Source: Pocillopora verrucosa | Lineage: Eukaryota; Cnidaria; Anthozoa; Scleractinia; Pocilloporidae | Reading direction: 5' to 3' | DNA: 64,000 nucleotides | NCBI RefSeq assembly: GCF_036669915.1 | Contig: NC_089322.1 | Location: forward strand, 19,477,617 to 19,541,616 | Shown here: positions 44,886 to 57,200 of the stretch, one piece after another | Numbering within the stretch: position 1 is the first letter of the stretch | Layout: every line of letters starts with the position of its first letter | Notes under the pieces: model-generated | Told to the model about the DNA's origin: nothing | What the model saw: the letters and a program-made list of their open reading frames with translations, nothing else | Databases searched by the model: none | Made by a program: the position numbers and the translations under genes

Positions 44886-47800
44886 ATGCTGTATTTGGAG
44901 GACTATGTTGAGTGTAAGGTTTTTTAAGCTTATTTTTATGGTAATATTTTGGCCGTAAATGACTGCTGTGAGTCTTTTTATCCCATAAAAACGCGTTTAA
45001 AGTCAATCAAGCCTTCGATCGTTTGTAGCGTTGCTTTTGTTATTTAATGTCGAAATCTTTACGAACCAAGTAGCTGGTTTGATTCTAAAAGTGAAATTTT
45101 ATCCAAGATGCGTGGCTTAAGCAAAAATCTGTGCTAAATTATGTGATCGTCATCGTAACACGATTGTGTTTAAATCTGTAAACAATGAATAATCACGGAC
45201 ATGCGCAGTAGCTTATCAATAGGCAGTACATCGTGGAACGCATATAGGGCTCTAAGGTGTAATCATGACTGCTTTTTATAAATTTAAGACGAGTGAAAAA
45301 AAATTTTCATCATTTTCTGTGGAAAAAGTGTTTTATAATTTTCCCTAATTCTGCTTTCAAAAAATATGTGCACCAATAGTCCCCCCAGCACTGACTTACA
45401 TGTTACAATTTTTGAGTGATCATTTACTTTTCCAGTCTTGAGGAATTCTTTGTTATCATGCTCCTGCATGTGAAGGGCATGGTGAACATGGCCTCAGAAG
45501 TTCCTGTATGGCAGCAATTTTTGTCTTTTATACAATATGGTTGCTACGGTAAAATTTTATAATTTAACTGTGAACCCTTTAACTCCCTTGAGTGACCAAG
45601 AGAAAATTTCTCCTTACAATATCAATAAAATATCAACCAGATAAGTGATGAGAATAAAGAAAAACATCAATTTGGGAATAATTAGTTGATCCAATACTAA
45701 ATTCTCTGAACTAACATTATAGGAATTGTATGGTTGACAGTGACGAGAATTACAAATTTGATCTGGGAGTTAAAGGGGTAATTGTTTCCACTTACAGCAA
45801 ACCTACACCAATGATTATTGATATCATTGGTTTTCAAAAAACATTATTATAAAGAGAGATTTTATCTGTATTGTTTTGACCATGGGTTAAGAAAAAAAAT
45901 CTGAGTTCCCTTGGAGGAATCAAAGCCTGGACCCTTCAGATTTTGTGTTGCAGTGCATCAGAGCAAGAAATGGAGAGGTCTTGGGTTAGATTCCTTATAG
46001 GGCACCCAGATGTTTCTTCTTACCTAAACAGTAACTAACTATAAAAAAATCTCTTTTCTCTGCCTTCATGCTGAAAATTGACCATTTATCTTATTCCAAT
46101 TTTTTACACACTGTTACGCTGTTATCTAAGGTATGAGATTATCCTAGTGTACTGTAAATGACCTTGTGATGGTTGTCACCATCTGTTGTTATTGCATTTC
46201 CATGAAGTTAACATAAAATGTTTGTTAATTTTTAAAGTGATTGAGCAGCTGCCAGTTGAGCTGCGAGACAGATTCACAGACATGAGGGAAATGGATCTAC
46301 AGGTTCAGAGTGAGTCATGGCTTGGGAAGCACTTTTACATTATTAAACTTTTTAACGTACTCAAATAATGTTTTTATGTTACACTTTAATTGCTTTATTA
46401 ACTAGATGCTCCACTAGGTTTTTTTGGGAAGTTTCATTGAGTGTTAAAATTGATCCATGATTGTACTGGTTTCACATGTTTTTCTTGCTGATTGGTTCTG
46501 ATAACTCTTACCATACTTACAATTAGAAGCTTTATCTTAAATAATCACATTGTCTTGGCTTGGATTTTCTTGAGCATTAAGTGGGTTACTTGTTTTAACT
46601 TTCTGCTCCCTGTAACCTTGGTTCTGACTAGGCATTGTAAATTATATTGGTTTTTGTTTGACAAAACTTAATCAGTGTGCTCTAACTAAAGTAATGTATT
46701 GAGGTTTCAAGCATTAGCCCTTTTTTTTTTTTTTGCTTTGACGAAGGGCTAATGCTTGAAATGTCAGCTTTAAAAGTCTATGGTGGCCAATTTATGTTAT
46801 CAACTGGTTGATGATACTAAATTACCCTGTTATACTCTCCTTCTGATGCAGCATTTCAGTTTCTTTAGAAACTTACCCCTTTTAAATTACAGGTATTGCT
46901 TGATTTGATTAATGCAGACCTGACTGATGTGGCATAATCTCCAACACCTTCCCATGCACAATAATTATTGAATAGTCACTCTCATTGTCACCAATTGATT
47001 TTTTAACATTTTTTTCTTATTACAGACAGAATAGATGACATGGACATCAGAGTGAAGCAGTTTTTCATGAACTGCCGAAAAGCAAAGCCAGAATGGAAAG
47101 AACAACAGTACAAACAAATCAGAGATGTAAGTTACAATCATTAATAAAGAATTATTTGCATTTAGAAAATTTCAATTTTTTCGTACTCAGAATAGTTTTC
47201 CAATGCATGCAAAGTATGGAACTGGATACACACCATGGGAAATGTGTTAATTGGCTTCTAAGAGAAACTCAGGCTATATTTCAGAGTTAAGAGTTGATGT
47301 TTCCAAGTTTTGATTCAGGGTTTAAATCCTTATGTTTGTTTTCACTTTTAGATGAAGGATTAGGTGATGCCTGAGGTCAGCTGGAAATGAAATCACATTT
47401 TATCTCTGATCTGTAGAATTTCCATGTCATTGAAAGGCACAGTCAAATAGTGATAGTTCCCCTTCTTGGGGTTTTTTGGGAGTTTTTCTTTAAACTTATC
47501 TTTGTTTGTTTGTTTGTTTTTTCTTTATCTAAGGAGTATCAGAAGGCTGTTGAGGATGCTGAAGAAAAAGTTAGCATAGCAACACAGACTTATGATCTGG
47601 TATGGTAACACAGCTAGATTATTATACTAATTCAATTATTTTCATTGCATAATTTGCTGCTGTTGTTGTTGTTACTGTAGTTTCTTAGCATGGGCATATA
47701 GATATTACATTGTAATTTTCATTAGCATGCATACACTGTGTGTAAACAAGCATCAAGTTTAACCTGTGGCTTCCTTTTTATCTTTCCCTAGGTGGACAGA

Positions 47801-50800
47801 CACTTAAGAAAATTAGATCAAGAGTTGTCCAAGTTCAAAATGGAATTAGAAGCAGATAATGCCGGTATTACAGAGGTTTTAGAGCAAAGTAAGTAAAGTT
47901 CAGTCCAGTGTAAGGGAACATAAATTTGCTATTTTGAAACAGAGGGGTTTTCAGTATCTAAGTGGAAACATAAGTTAATTAATACTCTGTAGAGGTACAT
48001 GTAGCCAGCAATGTACATGTACATGTATAAGGCGCACTCGGCTATAAGACGCACCCCCAATTTGGCAACTTCATTATTGCATGTTTTCAAACTGAAAATA
48101 GCGCTGAAATACTTGGTTATAAGGCGCACCGTTGTTTGGGGAGTAAAGATCCATCAAGTTTATTGTAAATTCTTTCATAAACTTACAAAAAAGCGAAAAA
48201 ATAGCGTATTGATTTTAGTTTACCGTTAATTAACAAAAGCAGAATTGTCGCACACATGACCATGTGCACAAACAAAAGCCTTGATTAAACAAGAATTAAC
48301 GTACCGCTGAGAATGCAGGTCTCAGTGCACAAAAAAGGCTGGACGAAGAGGGTATTTATCTCTTCACTTGTCTATTTTCGTTTCGTTTTATGACATATCA
48401 AATTACTAAGCACGCGCTCTTGAGCACGTATCATATCTGCAAATTTGACTTCGCTGTCTTTTCAGAACCACCATATTTTTAAAAGTCAATGACCAACACT
48501 GTATGTCCTTTTATTTGCTTGAAATCGTACCAGTAACTGTGATTAAAAAAAAATTGTTTCGGGAAAATATTCCCCTATAAGACGCACCCAAACTTTGGCG
48601 GTAATTTTTAGTAGAAATTAGGAATTTCTTGAAAAAACGGTGTGCCTTATAACCGAATAACTACGGTAGCTTAATTTTGGATACATTTTTTTTCTATAGG
48701 ATCTCTGAGACTAGATGAACCTATTAATCCACCCTCTCCTGCAAGGAGTAACCACATACATGGATCATTGCAATTAACTGGGCATAGTAAGTTTATCAAA
48801 TGAACCATACAACTCTGTATATGCAATCCCATAGAAAACTTAAATGAAAGCTGAGGTGCAGAGAGCTGGACCAGTCAACATGAGTTGGAATTTGTCAGAC
48901 AAACTGTGATGGATCAGAGTCCTATCCCAGAGAAGTAGCTCCATACACATGGTTGCCTCATGCAACAGAAACAGGGGTTAGTTATGAACAGCAGCTATGC
49001 TTGTCAATTCTCAGACTTAAATCCTTTCTTGTACTTTTCCATTGCAGAAAGGAAAGCTCCCGACAGTCTCTCTACTGATTTGGTCAATGGCGATCACTTG
49101 TCCATCCCAGGGATGCATGACTATGCCTATGGTTCCCTTGGAACCTACAATCAGATGTCGCCATCACCAAAATCTGTTGCTCCTCAGTCTCCTTCATCTG
49201 CTCCAAGATCTTACACCTTAGGTGAGCAAACCCAGCTTACAGCAGTGTAAGAACCTTTACACCTGAACATTAGTATGTATATTCTCCTTACCCTTCTCTA
49301 TAAATTTCCTTTGGTACTGTCTTGGAGAATTTGTTTATCAATCAAGATTTTTAGTTTATGATCATTTCCTTTATTCTCGCGACCTTACTGTGTGATTTAG
49401 AGGTGCTATTGTGGGGAGAAATTAGATGCTAATCACTCTCAGAGATCAAAGGGTTAACCTTTTCATCCCTGAGATCTAGATATGAATTTTCTGCCACACA
49501 TTTCTTACAATTTTAAGACAGATAATTTTTTGTTGAATTAAACAGTGTCCTCTCCTTAGTATATTTCTTTTCGCCACCTTTCTGCTGAAAAATCTATTGA
49601 TATGGAAATTCCATTGTAATCCCACCTGGAAGTGAGAGGATTAATCCTTCAACTCCCAGAAGTGATTGACATACAAATTCTCCCCAAAATATCCATACAT
49701 TATCCATCAAACAGGTAATGAGAATACTCACACTTATCAGAAAGAAGTTTTTATCTTGATCTAACACCAAATTCTCCTAACTAATTTACAAGGAAATGTG
49801 TGGCAGCTGGAGATGAGAATTAACAATCAGATCAGAGAGTTAAACGACGTGTATATCATAAACTGAATTACACACGCATTTTGATTGGCTCTCTCTAATG
49901 ATCTATGGGAGAACAGAGACATTGATGACGTCTTTATTATGGAAAACATGTAGATTTTATTTTGCCATGCGTCTGTTCAGGAATATATCACATATGACGC
50001 CAAAAGGTGATAAGAACACCAGTGACACACCCGGCCACTCCCACATTTTTGTTCTCACCACATTTTGTTGAGGTTTAAGCGTAAACAAGGCTGGAAAACT
50101 TCATGAAAGCACACTGTATTTATTTATACCTATATTTTTTTCCTTTCTTCAGGTTCAGTCGGAGCAGGATCAGCTGCAGTTGCAGTTGCTGCTGCGCAGG
50201 CAGTTACAACGACGTTGCAGATGCAGCCTGGTAGAAGAGCTAGTGGAGCCTTGAAACCGCCTTATGCTGCAGCCTTGGGTGGGTGTACTGATTTCTGGAG
50301 TCTGCCGTTTTCCTGAACAGGCACCTTTGCCATTCGTTCAAAATTTCACGTTTTGTCACGAGGAAGCTGACATAATTTTTATAGAAAAGAAATCGGCGAA
50401 TTTGTCAATGTGTAATGAAAATGTTTCATAGAGCTCATTCGATTCGGAACTCGATGCTTGCTGGATTGTTACTCTATATCCTAGACATACGGCTCTTTAT
50501 AGTTCTTATTGTTATTTTTTAAAAAACAAAAATTTGTTTTGAAAAATATCATTATTTTCTTTTTTACAGGAAGTTCTTTGAGCACTCTGTCTACCCCACC
50601 TAGTGGTTTGAATGGTCTCCCCGCCAGTAGTTCCCTGGGAATGCCGTTTGACCCGGCATCCACTAACGTAAACTCTGTCAGTATACCTGTTACTCCAAGT
50701 GACGTACATGCTTCGATCAGTGTGGCGCCAACATCGACAAAACAAAAGAAAAAGTAAGCACTTTGTGGAGTCTCGTGTAACAGTATTTAGGGTCCGCGGG

Positions 50801-52832
50801 ACCCGTTTCTCGAAAGTCCCGGTAATTTAACCCTGAAAACCCTAAGAGTGACCAGCATCTCATTTCTCCCTACAAAATTACCTCTGAAACACACAATTAG
50901 GTCATGAGAATGAAGGAAAAGATCACCAACAAAAAAAGCTTTTGATCGGTAAACAAATTCTCCTTGTCAGCACCTTAGGTCGCGTTAGGTTCTGTGAGCA
51001 CTGTTATAAATTGCACTCCGCTCACTGATTTTATCTTTGTCTTTCGATTGTTAGCATCTGGTTACGAATACACGCGCTTCGCTTCATTTTGGCCTTCGAG
51101 AGAAATAAGATATGTCTCACGGCCAAGCAAGAAGGTCGAAGGCTTACCAAACGAACGAAAAAAAACAATTTTTACCTTCATCCAGATTTTAACACTTATT
51201 GGTCAATTTTAGGGTTAACTGTAAAAGTATGGAGTTTTATAAATAAGTGATCATTTCCTTCATTCTCATGGCCTTAACTTTTGATTCAAGAGGGATACTG
51301 AAAGGAGAAACTAGAAGCAGTCACTCTTAGGGGTGAAAGGGTTAATGCTGGGGAAATCGGGATAAGAACCGGTGTTTTGGGCCACAAGAATCGATAGAAC
51401 ACTCAATCATTACCCTTAGTTGACAACTGAGGTGACTCTTTGATTCTCTCTGTTGTCTTTGACAGAAGTAAAAATTCCACTCAAGTCACAGCAGTGGCTT
51501 CGGCGCAGGTCGCTGAACAAGAGGCAGCCGTTGCAGCGGCTGCTGTACCGGACTGGGTGTACGATCCCAATGAACCACGCTACTGCCTCTGTAATCAGGT
51601 GGGTAAAAAGGTCTTTTAGTGTCGGAAGTAAACCGGGATTTCTTCGGTTTTTCTTAATGTCGCTTTGTGATTGGTCTAGAAAACTCGTGTCACTTTCTCG
51701 ACCAATCAGATTCAAACTAAAACTAGTCGTCGCGACGTGATCACTCGCGTTTTCCCGCGCTTCAGGCAATTTGCTTGTTCTAGGATTAATTTTCTCTTTG
51801 GTTCCTTGTAATATTTTCACTTTTCCTGATTGGCTGTTGTGATAACTTTAGCTTTGGAAAACAAGTTTTGTCCTACATATTTCTAATTTATGTCTACTTG
51901 TAGGTGTCATATGGCGAAATGGTGGGATGTGATAACACTGAAGTGAGTCATTGTTTTAACGTCGTTTTAACTTCAAAACATGTTAATGATCACTATCTGT
52001 TACTTAGAAACATTATTTGCTCTTCTTGAATTGCCCCTTTTATTCCTTGCAAGCTTACCAGTCGTTTCGTAACCACGAACGCTTCGTGCTCAGTCGATTC
52101 GTACCCTGCTAGAACCCGCATCCGCACCCACTCAGTTTTTTGTTTAGATGTCTTGCTTTCAGGCTGTCAATACCAGCTTGTCTTACAAGGGTTAAAAACA
52201 ATCGTAAGTTGGTAAGTCGCGGTGTTTGAAGACCGAAAAACTTTTTTGTCAAAGCTCAAAGCAATATGGTAAGTTAACATGAAAAGTGTATTTTGATAAG
52301 CTTTGCTTGCGAAAAGTCTTCGGTTTTCTTCTTCCCTGCTTTTGTTTCCTTTGAACTTTCAATCTTCATTCGCATATTTTGCGGTTGTTTCTTATGTTTC
52401 CTTTTGGAATTTTTCGCGAGAAACTGGCGCGCGGCCGGCTCATAATTGATCCCCTTGCGTATGCCCTACATTTGACCGTTGTGTTCACAAAAACGAGGTC
52501 TGGGACGGGGTTTGTAAGAGATCTTTGTTTCCTGAGACCTTCTGGATTTTGAACGTCACTTAATGTTAGGGTGCCAATCGACCAGCGGGTCGGGTACGGA
52601 CCGATGCACACTGGGTACGAATAAACCAATAGGTCTGGTACTAACAGACACAGACTGGGTACGAACCGGTTGAAGCAACTCCTGATTGTGCTGTTTATTC
52701 ACGTTTCAGTGTCCCATTGAGTGGTTTCATTACGGATGTGTTGGATTAACAGACGCTCCAAAAGGAAAATGGTTTTGTCCTCAATGTCAAAATCAAAAGA
52801 AACAACAAAGAAGAGGAAATAGACACCAGTAG
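44886..52832 (+). CDS. ING3: Inhibitor of growth protein 3 (PHD-finger chromatin reader)
   Basis: ING3 is a nuclear subunit of the NuA4/TIP60 histone acetyltransferase and reads trimethylated H3 lysine 4. The 12 coding exons are 44886-44913, 46238-46309, 47026-47126, 47534-47599, 47792-47888, 48700-48786, 49048-49221, 50153-50278, 50570-50753, 51466-51598, 51904-51942 and 52710-52832. They total 1230 bases and 409 residues (human 418), and all phases join. The N-terminus MLYLEDYVE, then [20 protein letters not shown] and [20 protein letters not shown], is the ING coiled-coil histone-binding domain. A Ser/Pro/Ala-rich linker follows. The C-terminal PHD finger is complete in C4HC3 order: [28 protein letters not shown] and WFCPQC. 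A basic tail follows ([11 protein letters not shown]). It is divergent from AMT and convergent with the transporter gene. Introns hold repeats B, C and D and the ATAAGGCGCAC element. Confidence 0.98.
45574..45782 (+). repeat. Interspersed repeat, family B copy
   Basis: The copy reads 'ttgagtgaccaagagaaaat', 'atcaataaaatatcaaccag', 'ttagttgatccaatacta' and 'gtgacgagaattacaa', and ends 'gggagttaaaggggtaat'. It lies in ING3 intron 1. Confidence 0.7.
45885..46010. repeat. Decayed SINE sequence
   Basis: The stretch 'tctgagttcccttggaggaa' followed by 'tcaaagcctggacccttcag' and 'gagaggtcttgggttagatt' resembles the tRNA-like SINE in both orientations. It is heavily diverged and lies in ING3 intron 1. 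Confidence 0.4.
46715..46885 (+). repeat. Repeat family A, forward arm
   Basis: The arm reads 'tgacgaagggctaatgcttg', 'aaatgtcagctttaaaagt', 'aattaccctgttatactctc' and 'ctttagaaacttaccccttt'. The first base of the hammerhead-like box is changed (TTGACGA). It lies in ING3 intron 2. Confidence 0.7.
48025..48668. repeat. ATAAGGCGCAC-type inverted-repeat DNA element
   Basis: The left end 'tataaggcgcactcggctat' with 'aagacgcaccccc' is matched by the inverted right end 'gtgccttataaccgaata' plus 'actacggta' and an inner 'cccctataagacgcaccc'. Elements with these ends are known to me from several animal genomes as non-autonomous DNA transposons; I cannot give a family name. No transposase frame is present. 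It lies in ING3 intron 5. Confidence 0.65.
49250..49455 (-). repeat. Interspersed repeat, family C copy
   Basis: The copy reads 'acattagtatgtatattctc', 'gtttatcaatcaagattttt', 'tagaggtgctattgtgggga' and 'aaattagatgctaatcactc', and ends 'gatcaaagggttaac'. It lies in ING3 intron 7. Confidence 0.65.
49638..49850 (+). repeat. Interspersed repeat, family D copy
   Basis: The copy reads 'ttcaactcccagaagtgatt', 'atccatacattatccatcaa', 'taatgagaatactcacactt' and 'cacaatttcc'-like ends around 'aaggaaatgtgtggcagctg'. It lies in ING3 intron 7, next to the family C copy. Confidence 0.65.
50828..51345. repeat. Two half copies of family C separated by about 240 bp
   Basis: The left half (50828-50980) is forward: 'ctaagagtgaccagcatctc', 'aggtcatgagaatgaaggaa' and 'acaaattctccttgtcagca'. 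The right half (about 51235-51345) is reverse: 'gtgatcatttccttcattct', 'gatactgaaaggagaaacta' and 'ggtgaaagggttaat'. Both outer ends are therefore the same terminus, which implies a rearrangement. It lies in ING3 intron 9. Confidence 0.55.
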
Positions 52833-54255
52833 TATAAATGAATAAATGCAATTATGGAAAAGTCGGCGGCGACGTGAGATAGAATGAATAGTGTTACGTT
52901 GCTATTCTCTGTCGCAGTGAGTGGTGTAACGAGGCCATTAGCGTGAAGACATGTTAGGGGCGACTTACAATGCGAAACAGAAAAACGAACAATTAAGGAA
53001 GAGGAGATAAATGAAAAAGTAGAGTCATAAAAATACTTTCAGTTGCTTTAAGAATGGTGATATACTTGCGATAGTTTCGGAGGTACCAAAAAGTAAAAAA
53101 ACAACAAGAACAACAAGAACAAAACAGAACTTGAAGATTTGTCTAACAGCGTACTCAATATTGGTTGTACAAAACGTTTAATTGCATGCATTCTGGCTGA
53201 ATAGTTCTCAAAGTCTTCATACAGAGACGATAATAAAGAAAGAAAGAAATTTTATACTGAAGTACCTATGATCGTTCCTCCTAGTAAATGTCTTTAGTCG
53301 ACTTTTCCTTGCCAAGGATAAGTTGGCGATTTTTTGGGGAGGGAGGGGAGGGGAGGGAGAAGTAACTATTAAAAAACGTGGCAACCGGCCTAGCAACAAG
53401 ACTTTTGTGAATAGATGACTGAAAAATCATTTCCTGGTGATGAAGGGTGACACCTTCAAATGAATGAATCAAACACAGGTTTTTTTGAAGAGGAGGTTGT
53501 CGTTTCACTGAAAGTTACTGCATCAGAGAGGGATTGAAAACAGCTCATTGTCATGAAGAGAAGGTAATTCTCCCAAGTTTTTCCTTGAGTTAAAGTTTCA
53601 ATGTTGCTTTCGACACAGTGCTCACGGTCATGTATTTGTTGTTTTTAAATACTATCAGACATTATATTTTTTCCAACACCAGCCTTGTACATTAATGGTT
53701 ATGGCTTTCTGTTAACAGCACCATTCAGATTGATGAAGTTGTTTTAATTCATTTGATCAACTATTCGAAAAAAGTCTCTCAGTTCTTTCAAACTAAATGT
53801 TCTCTGTTAGTTGAAGTGAAACATAGCAGAGCTGTCTTGACAGAAGTTCGTGTGTTTGCACTGCTCTCCTAACTCTAAGCAAACATTCGTCTATCTGCAA
53901 CTCCAATACAAGTTCCGTATGGACGCAAAGTTACGGTGATGAATAGTTAAATTTCTGGTGCATGCTTTCCTGATGTTTCCGCTGACTGGAGCCTAAACCA
54001 TAACTTCTCCCAGAGCATAACTTGCAGTGCAGGCATATTTTCCCGAGCGACCGCTCGGGATTCATTCGTAAAACGTTTGGCCGCCATCTTGAAAAAACAT
54101 GGCGGCTCGTTCGTTTAAAGTGAGCTTGCAGCGCTTACCCGCTTTTCTCTATAAGACGCCTGTACTGCAAGACACCCTTACTGCAAAGGCTATACTGCAA
54201 CCGTAGTATCCCCGTGTTCCCATTAGTTTAACACATATCATTATTGGAAAAGTTA
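52833..54255. other. Intergenic 3' flanks of ING3 and the transporter
   Basis: The two genes converge. The ING3 3' UTR probably begins here ('aatgaataaatgc' just after the stop is a candidate poly(A) signal, though very close). A perfect 9-bp palindrome with a 2-bp centre, 'tcccgagcg' and 'cgctcggga', lies at 54041-54060. An inverted pair of 'gccgccat' and 'atggcggc' lies at 54080-54106. No coding exon is seen. Confidence 0.5.
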
Positions 54256-57200
54256 TTAAACGTACAATTTTGTTATTGCAATAAGTGAAAACACCAAACC
54301 AAAACCACCCGATAGTACCCCCACACAGACGATGAGTAAGTCGATGACGTAACGACTGGTACTGATCTGCTCGAGGTGAAGCATAATGTCGAAAAGACAG
54401 GGGAAAACCAAAGTAAGTAGGACACCTGATATGCTACCAATTACCGCCATTAGCAACGAGAACTGTGGAAGGAGCACAGCAACCATTACAGTAAATACCA
54501 CAAAGACAGATCGCAGCGAGTAAATCATGATGCGTTCCTTGATGGACAATGGATGCTTCTCGTCGGGAAAGCATGGAGGGATACACGAAATCTGCGCTTT
54601 GTGTATAATTGTAATGAGGGTTAACAGGGGTAGGGCATACGAGAACAGACCGTTGAACCCCAGGAGGGCGTTGGCTGTATTCTGGAGAGCCCCTGGTGGG
54701 AGATTTTCAGAGATTTCTTGCTGGGTTTGTCCTTTGAAGGTTAAAACTGCTATGAAACCGTAAATTAGTTTGGTCACAGCCGAAGCAAAGAAAGAGTAGT
54801 TCATTATACTATTAAACTCTTCTGGTTTTTCCATGGTTTCTTCGATGCCTGGCAGATAAGGATGACACACGAAGCTGAACAGGATAATTCCCCATGCTAC
54901 GGGAAATCCCTCTAGCGTTGTCACGCCGAGGTTGAAATCCCATTCATAACGCTGTGTCACGCCATATCCAATGACTGAGGAAAACACCATAACAAGAGCG
55001 ACAACACTGAACATGCTGAGCCAAGAGACGTGTTTAAGATGATTCAGGAAGACTGACGGGAGCAGAAGAACACCCGCAATGACGGTCCACAAGGAATACG
55101 AGAGGGCATGGTGCTCAAACAAGTCGTTGAAAAAGTCGGCGACGAGAAGCAGGTAAAGGACGCATGCGCAAGCGAGTTGCATCACCTGAGCGCCGCATAC
55201 TACAGCACTACCATACTTTTTCCAACATGCTTGACCTAAAATCAGAAGTATATTAAATAATAATGAAGTATATAAAGTAATAATGTTATTGTAATTACTC
55301 ACAATATCATTAACACGATACTCATTAGTAATATTATTAAGACTGTGTGCTCCACAATCAAACGAGTGATTAACAAAATCGGAAGACCACAGAGCGGGAG
55401 TTTGATTTGTTTAATACAAGTACGATTACAAATAGAATTGAACGACTAGAAGTCCTGATACCCATTAATGAAAACTATAATGAAATCTGAATTGGTTATA
55501 CGTTTTCATAAAAGGAAACTGTTAACTCGGCGAATGTGCGACGGCAGCGCCCGCGCGTGACGCGTTTTGTCTAATTACATTGTTCAATGACAAACATGAT
55601 GCGCACACGGTCCTATTAGTGCCAAAAACGTGTACGCGTGTGTGCGCATTTCGGCGAGTTAACTGTTGTTTTTCATGAAGACGTCCGACCAATGGCAAGT
55701 TTGGCTCTCAAATTTTGTTATAGTTATGTATATTTGGTGACAAAACTTCGTGTTGTCCAACTTTACAACCTGGATAATAACAATGTTAGTGATGATGCTA
55801 ATGATGACATCAATAGCAACAACATTTTCACATCCGCAGTTCACGTATACGATTTTCATGTAATCACAGTCATTGATTCACCACTTCACGGGTTTATTTG
55901 GCGCTCGGTTGGCTTGTTAGCTCAGTCGGTAGAGCACTGCACCGGTATCGCAGAGGTCATGGGTTCAAATCCCGTACAGACCTGAATTTTTTCAGGCCTT
56001 ATTTTCACCACTACGTAAGTGGTGATCATGGCTATGAAGATCGCCTTCATATTCAACATTTTCACAACAACAAATTAAACAAATACGATCAATATGACTG
56101 CAGTGGGTATTTCTACATCGTTGCACCTTACCTATCAAAGCGTAACTGTTCCTCGTTCGAACTCCTCGTGCACCTTGACCATTGAACGGCTTTTCGTACA
56201 AACACTCTATGATAAGTTTCCCTGTGTAGTTAGTGATTACTGAGATGATAACAATGGCCACCAGAGACATGTACCCCCCCTGCATAACAGCAAATGGGAC
56301 GCCAAGGGTTCCCGTTCCTGAAAGTTGAAAATAATTCAAATAAACTCAACTGTACAGCAAATAGTACCAGCAGTTTCATTTAAAACCTACTATCGGTTTG
56401 CCAGTGAGAGCTTTTAGCTTAATTGCTCCGGTGATTGTAGAGATACGCACGCTGCTAATGGTCTGGGATTGCGTCAAATTTCGCCAAAATCACCTCGCGC
56501 AAGGTGACTATCATCTGAAGCGCTAGATTTCAAAATGGCTGCCTCGCGTTTTGTCAATGGTAACGAGGAAGAGTTAAACGCGTCAGAAGGAAATTCTAGA
56601 AAATACTACTAAGTCTGGCATAACACTTTTCAAAAGAAATGAATGGAGTTTTGCCGATTGAATTAAATAAACCTTTTAAATTTTAGTGGAGACTGGCTGC
56701 CTATCTCGATACGAGTAATTAAAAAAATTGTAACAGAATAGTATCAACAACAGAACGAATTCAAAGCAGTATTTGAAAGCACCTGAGGAATTATATCTAA
56801 ATAATGAATCGCCTCAGGGTCAGTGAACATGAATTGTTGAATAATCCCATCAACTTCGTCTCGGGAATTATTCAACAATATTCACTTCGCCTTCGGCGAA
56901 TAACTGTTGAATTATTCCTGCTTGGTATTTCTTCAATGATTTTCTTCGTTGTCGCTTTTTATGCACAACGGAAATTAATCCAGCCCGCCCCCGATATCGA
57001 GTATTACTAGTTGATGGTAGGAAGCCAAATATATCGATCTGTTGTTTTATTTTTCCGTTCAGCTGTGACCTCGTTTTTGTGCTCTTCTTTCTTAAGCCGA
57101 TGTCTCAGTGGCAAAGAATCTTCCATTATTGAGATCATGTCTTTGAATTATTTAAGTCTTGGTGAATTTAACAAAAGGTGTTTTTCTTAAGGGCGAAATT

